Source of the DNA: Methanosarcina sp.
GTDB taxonomy: Archaea; Halobacteriota; Methanosarcinia; Methanosarcinales; Methanosarcinaceae
Direction of reading: 5' to 3'
DNA: 16,444 nt
NCBI GenBank assembly: GCA_024280975.1
Contig: JAMXLQ010000078.1
Span: forward strand, 1-16,444
Under the pieces are notes generated by a model. It was given only the letters and a program-made list of their open reading frames with translations. It was not told where the DNA came from and did no database searches. The position numbers and the translations under genes are program-made. Of this stretch, positions 13,407 through 16,444 are shown in pieces (the stretch's first letter is position 1; each line of letters opens with the position of its first letter).

Positions 13407-14222
13407 ATGTACCAATTATTAATAACCAATATAATACTGGGTATGTGTCTGGCTGCAATTGGGGCGCATCCCAAACTTTGTAATCTTGATTTATTAAAGT
13501 CATTAAAAATTGGCTTTTTAAGTGGAATATTTGGAAACATTATATATTTAATATTTTTCTATATAGAACCGATTCCATTGTTTGCTCCCATTTTAAGTAA
13601 TGCTGGTACAGTACTTGCTGGATTCTTTATTGTCATGTGGGTTTTTTTCCGCGACCCTATAAGAACACCGCCTGAAGATCCTAATGCAATAGTGTCTCCT
13701 GCAGATGGAAAGATCTTATATGTTCGTGAAGTCAAGAAAGGCGTTGTTCCTTGTGCGATAAAAGGAAAGAAGAACATAAAATTAAATGAAATTGCAAAGA
13801 CAGATCTTCTAACAGATTCTGATGGATATATAATTGGCATCTGTATGACTATTCTGGATGTACATATTACCCGAGCTCCCATTGGAGGAAAGGCAATATT
13901 TTTAAAAAACTTTGAAGGGAATATGTTCTCTCCAAAGTTGTGGAATACAGAAATAGAAAACCCACGAACTACTCTTCTCTTACAAAACGAAAAACTACAA
14001 TTAGGTATTGTTGAAATAGGAACTCCCAATATTTCAAAAGTTTTATCTTTTTTTAAATTAGGAGATCTTTTGGAAAAAGGACAAAGAATCGGAAAAATAA
14101 CATGGGGTTCCCAGGTTGATGTTATTATTCCTTCAAAATACGTTAATATTTTAGTAACGGAGGGTGACTCCGTGCGGGCTGGTGAAACATTACTTGCAAG
14201 TTTTAAAATTGAGGGAAGATAA
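13407..14222 (+). CDS. Phosphatidylserine/archaetidylserine decarboxylase-like membrane protein
   Basis: 271 residues. Hydrophobic stretches lie near 4-20, 33-53 and 60-82. Next come F80-F-R-D-P-I-R-T-P-P and V96-S-P-A-D-G, both typical of the short PSD type, then DVHITRAPIGG at 151-161 (the family's DVHVNRAP region with Thr for Asn). The C-terminal RIGKITWGSQVDVIIP places G234-S235 where PSDs self-cleave to form the pyruvoyl group, so it appears catalytically competent. The N-terminal part before FFRDP is longer than in most short PSDs. Known members decarboxylate phosphatidyl- or archaetidylserine; inside a glycan cluster it may instead act on a serine-containing lipid or glycan to leave ethanolamine. 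The ATG at 13407 follows a run of seven G. It ends 2 bases before the next gene. Confidence 0.85.
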   Translation: MYQLLITNIILGMCLAAIGAHPKLCNLDLLKSLKIGFLSGIFGNIIYLIFFYIEPIPLFAPILSNAGTVLAGFFIVMWVFFRDPIRTPPEDPNAIVSPADGKILYVREVKKGVVPCAIKGKKNIKLNEIAKTDLLTDSDGYIIGICMTILDVHITRAPIGGKAIFLKNFEGNMFSPKLWNTEIENPRTTLLLQNEKLQLGIVEIGTPNISKVLSFFKLGDLLEKGQRIGKITWGSQVDVIIPSKYVNILVTEGDSVRAGETLLASFKIEGR

Positions 14223-14224
14223 CT

Positions 14225-15301
14225 ATGAAAATACTTATAGATATTAGCCACCCTGCACATGTTCACTTTTTTAAATATTTCATTAAAGAAATGCAAAGTA
14301 AAGGACATAGCATTAAAGTTACTGCAAAAGATAAAGATATAACTTTAAAACTTCTGGATCTTTTTAAATTAGAATACGTTCGAATCGGACACTACAGAAA
14401 AAGCACAATATCAAAACTTATTGATCTATTAACAATAGACTATTCTCTATATACTTTTTGCAAAAAGTATAACCCTGATCTTATCTTAGGTTTTGGTTCA
14501 GTCAATGCTGCTCATGCTTCTTTTCTTGTGAACAAGCCATGTGTTCTTTTTGATGATGACGAATATACCTATCGTCTATATAAGCCATTTACATCTACAA
14601 TATGCACAACTCATACATTTAAATTAAATTTAGGCAAAAAACATGTAGTATTCGATGGGTATAAGGAACTTGCGTACTTACACCCAAAATATTTTGTTCC
14701 TGATTTTCATGAATTAAAAGAAATGGGGATAAATAAAGATGAAAATTTCATAATTATGAGATTTGTCGGGTGGAATGCTTTCCATGACGTTGGAAAGCAA
14801 GGTTTGGAAGAAGATAATAAGGTCGGTTATGTAAAAACTTTGGAAAAATATGCACGTGTTTTTATCTCTTCTGAAAATCAATTGCCTCCAGAATTACAAA
14901 AGTACAAAATAAATGTGTCTCCTGATAAAATCCATCATGTTTTGCATTTTGCTAAATTACTTATTGGCGATTCGCAAACAATGACTACTGAAGCAGCTAT
15001 GTTGGGTACACCTTCAATAAGATGTAATTCTTTTGTTGGTGAAAATGACATGCTTAACTTTATAGAACTCGAGAAAAAGTATGGACTGATCTTTAACTAT
15101 AAAGATCCTAAAATAGCTTTGCAAAAAGCTATTGAACTTGTCCAGGATCCTAACCTTAAGAATACTTGGAAGCAGAAAAGAGACAATATGTTAAATGATA
15201 AAATTGACGTAACATCATTTATGGTTTGGTTTATTAATAGTTATCCGGAAAGTTTCTACAAAATAAAAGAAGACGCCTCTATCCAGTATCTCTTTAGATG
15301 A
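14225..15301 (+). CDS. DUF354 family protein, probable GT-B glycosyltransferase
   Basis: 358 residues. The opening MKILIDISHPAHVHFFKYF is the family hallmark, and the C-terminal half has LLIGDSQTMTTEAAMLGTPSIR (about residues 246-267), a nucleotide-sugar-binding region like those of GT-B enzymes and of UDP-GlcNAc 2-epimerases. DUF354 genes frequently neighbour wecB in archaeal and bacterial surface-polysaccharide loci, as here. No membrane segment or signal peptide is seen. GAGGGA precedes the ATG, which lies 2 bases after the previous stop, so the two genes are co-translated. The role is probably transfer of a HexNAc-type sugar, but biochemical function is not established for the family. Confidence 0.8.
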   Translation: MKILIDISHPAHVHFFKYFIKEMQSKGHSIKVTAKDKDITLKLLDLFKLEYVRIGHYRKSTISKLIDLLTIDYSLYTFCKKYNPDLILGFGSVNAAHASFLVNKPCVLFDDDEYTYRLYKPFTSTICTTHTFKLNLGKKHVVFDGYKELAYLHPKYFVPDFHELKEMGINKDENFIIMRFVGWNAFHDVGKQGLEEDNKVGYVKTLEKYARVFISSENQLPPELQKYKINVSPDKIHHVLHFAKLLIGDSQTMTTEAAMLGTPSIRCNSFVGENDMLNFIELEKKYGLIFNYKDPKIALQKAIELVQDPNLKNTWKQKRDNMLNDKIDVTSFMVWFINSYPESFYKIKEDASIQYLFR

Positions 15302-15311
15302 GGGGATGTTT

Positions 15312-16385
15312 ATGAAAATAGCAAGTGTTATAGGTGTCAGACCTCAATTTATAAAAGCTTCAGTCGTTTCACGCGAACTGAGAAAAAAATATGAAGAACT
15401 CTTAATTCATACTGGTCAGCATTATGATTATCAAATGAATAAAATTTTTTTTGATCAGCTCAATATTCCTGAACCCAATTATCATCTTGACATTGGTTCT
15501 GGATCTCACGGGTATCAAACGGGGGAGATGTTAAAAAAAATTGAAGCCGTTTTGATTAAGGAAAAACCTGATATTGTTATTACTTATGGCGATACCAATT
15601 CAACAATTTCAGGAGCTCTCGCAGCTTCAAAACTACATATTAAAACAGCACATATAGAATCGGGTCTTCGAAGTTTTGACAGGTCGATGCCAGAAGAAAT
15701 CAACAGAATCCTGACGGATCATTGTTCTGATCTACTTTTCTGCCCTACAGAGAATGCCGTTGAGAACTTAAAAAAAGAGGGAATTGAAGAGAATGTATAT
15801 CTATCTGGAGATGTGATGGTTGATTCTCTATTATCTAATAAGGAAATCGCAGAAAGTAAATCTACTATTCTAGATGATCTGGGCTTGAAAAGTAAGGAAT
15901 ATATCGTAGCTACAATTCACAGGGCCAGCAACACAGATAATGAGCAGAATTTGAAGAATATTGTAGATGCTCTTTCAGAGTTAAACGAAACCGTTGTATT
16001 TCCACTACACCCTAGAACTGAAAAATCACTAAAGATTTACGGGCTCTATGATAAATTAAAAACTTCTGTCATTTTATCAGAACCTCTGGGATTTTTTGAA
16101 TTTATAAAATTAATGAGCCACTCCAAAATTTTACTCACCGATTCTGGCGGCATTCAAAAAGAAGCTTATGTGTTAAAAGTCCCATGCATCACATTGAGGG
16201 AAAACACTGAGTGGATTGAAACTGTGAAAGATGGATGGAATGTACTTGTTGGATCTAATAAGGAAGAAATTACCAGAATGGCGACTGAGTTTCATCCTCT
16301 CCTAGAGAGGCATAGAAATAGATTTGGAAATGGAAACGCAAGCAAGAACATTGTATCAACTATTGATAACCTCGATATAAGGTGA
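15312..16385 (+). CDS. wecB: Non-hydrolysing UDP-N-acetylglucosamine 2-epimerase
   Basis: Interconverts UDP-GlcNAc and UDP-ManNAc, supplying ManNAc or ManNAcA for surface glycans. The product has 357 residues from the ATG at 15312. An ATG two codons earlier (15306) overlaps the ribosome binding site AGGGGA (15301-15306) and is unlikely to be used; the chosen start gives the family opening MKIASVIGVRPQFIKA. Motifs, numbered from that start, are TGQHYDYQM (34-42), YGDTNS (92-97), HIESGLRSFDR..PEEINR (114-132), a later FPLHPRTEKS strand, and DSGGIQKEA near the UDP-binding site. All expected catalytic-type residues seem present. It begins 10 bases after DUF354. A ManNAc dehydrogenase (wecC) would be the expected partner but is not within the window. 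Confidence 0.93.
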   Translation: MKIASVIGVRPQFIKASVVSRELRKKYEELLIHTGQHYDYQMNKIFFDQLNIPEPNYHLDIGSGSHGYQTGEMLKKIEAVLIKEKPDIVITYGDTNSTISGALAASKLHIKTAHIESGLRSFDRSMPEEINRILTDHCSDLLFCPTENAVENLKKEGIEENVYLSGDVMVDSLLSNKEIAESKSTILDDLGLKSKEYIVATIHRASNTDNEQNLKNIVDALSELNETVVFPLHPRTEKSLKIYGLYDKLKTSVILSEPLGFFEFIKLMSHSKILLTDSGGIQKEAYVLKVPCITLRENTEWIETVKDGWNVLVGSNKEEITRMATEFHPLLERHRNRFGNGNASKNIVSTIDNLDIR

Positions 16386-16444
16386 AGCAACTTGTGACGA
16401 GTTGTACAATATCATAAACCAGTCCTCTGTATTATGGAATTATC

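Noticed and set aside
13559..14308. A 249-codon minus-strand frame across the decarboxylase-like gene.
   Set aside because: It lies antisense to a gene with clear PSD motifs and runs into the next gene. It has no credible domain content.

Overview
The window is archaeal and almost certainly from Methanosarcina or a close relative. The evidence is a mer gene (F420-dependent methylene-tetrahydrosarcinapterin reductase) next to fpoF (electron-input subunit of the F420H2 dehydrogenase), archaeal versions of NMN adenylyltransferase, AK6-type adenylate kinase and cis-prenyltransferase, strong GGAGG ribosome binding sites, TATA-type promoters and long AT-rich intergenic spacers.

Layout. 286-1194 (+): a secreted seven-repeat TolB-like beta-propeller, followed by a hairpin terminator and a 670-base spacer with palindromes and a perfect 12-bp inverted repeat in the presumed mer leader. 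1868-4563 (+): mer, fpoF and nadM, a methanogenesis/redox-cofactor block; a perfect 9-bp hairpin covers the mer stop codon and precedes a U-rich tract. 4564-5328: a 116-bp MITE-like element with target duplication, a 95-base nested stem, a 13-bp inverted repeat, and an inverted repeat over a candidate promoter. 5329-5718 (+): a secreted protein with 15 cysteines that reads as one cadherin/Big_9-like domain. 5764-5815: a three-way-junction structure between convergent genes. 5848-6396 (-): AK6-type kinase. 6697-9382 (-): a likely operon of a small unknown protein, a DUF255/YyaL thioredoxin-domain protein and a cytochrome-b5-like protein. 9768-10724 (-): cis-prenyltransferase UppS. 11446-16385 (+): five tightly packed, clearly more AT-rich genes (NodB-like deacetylase, ATP-grasp ligase, phosphatidylserine-decarboxylase-like protein, DUF354, WecB), best read as the start of a surface glycan or glycolipid cluster that continues past the window.

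How they fit together. Mer produces methyl-H4SPT in CO2 reduction and consumes it in methyl oxidation, exchanging electrons with F420; FpoF takes electrons from F420H2 into the membrane Fpo complex, so their adjacency is metabolically sensible. UppS makes the polyprenyl carrier on which glycans are built, and the neighbouring divergent cluster would supply ManNAc-type sugars (WecB), transfer (DUF354) and decoration (deacetylase, ATP-grasp, decarboxylase).

The most unusual points are: the cysteine-studded cadherin-like protein flanked by related structured motifs; two genes (uppS and the DUF255 gene) whose best-placed start codons are AUA and CUG, each 7 nt from a GGAGG; the nested stem at 4771-4865; and a decarboxylase plus ATP-grasp pair inside a glycan cluster. 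Nothing in the window looks like a CRISPR array, rRNA or tRNA.
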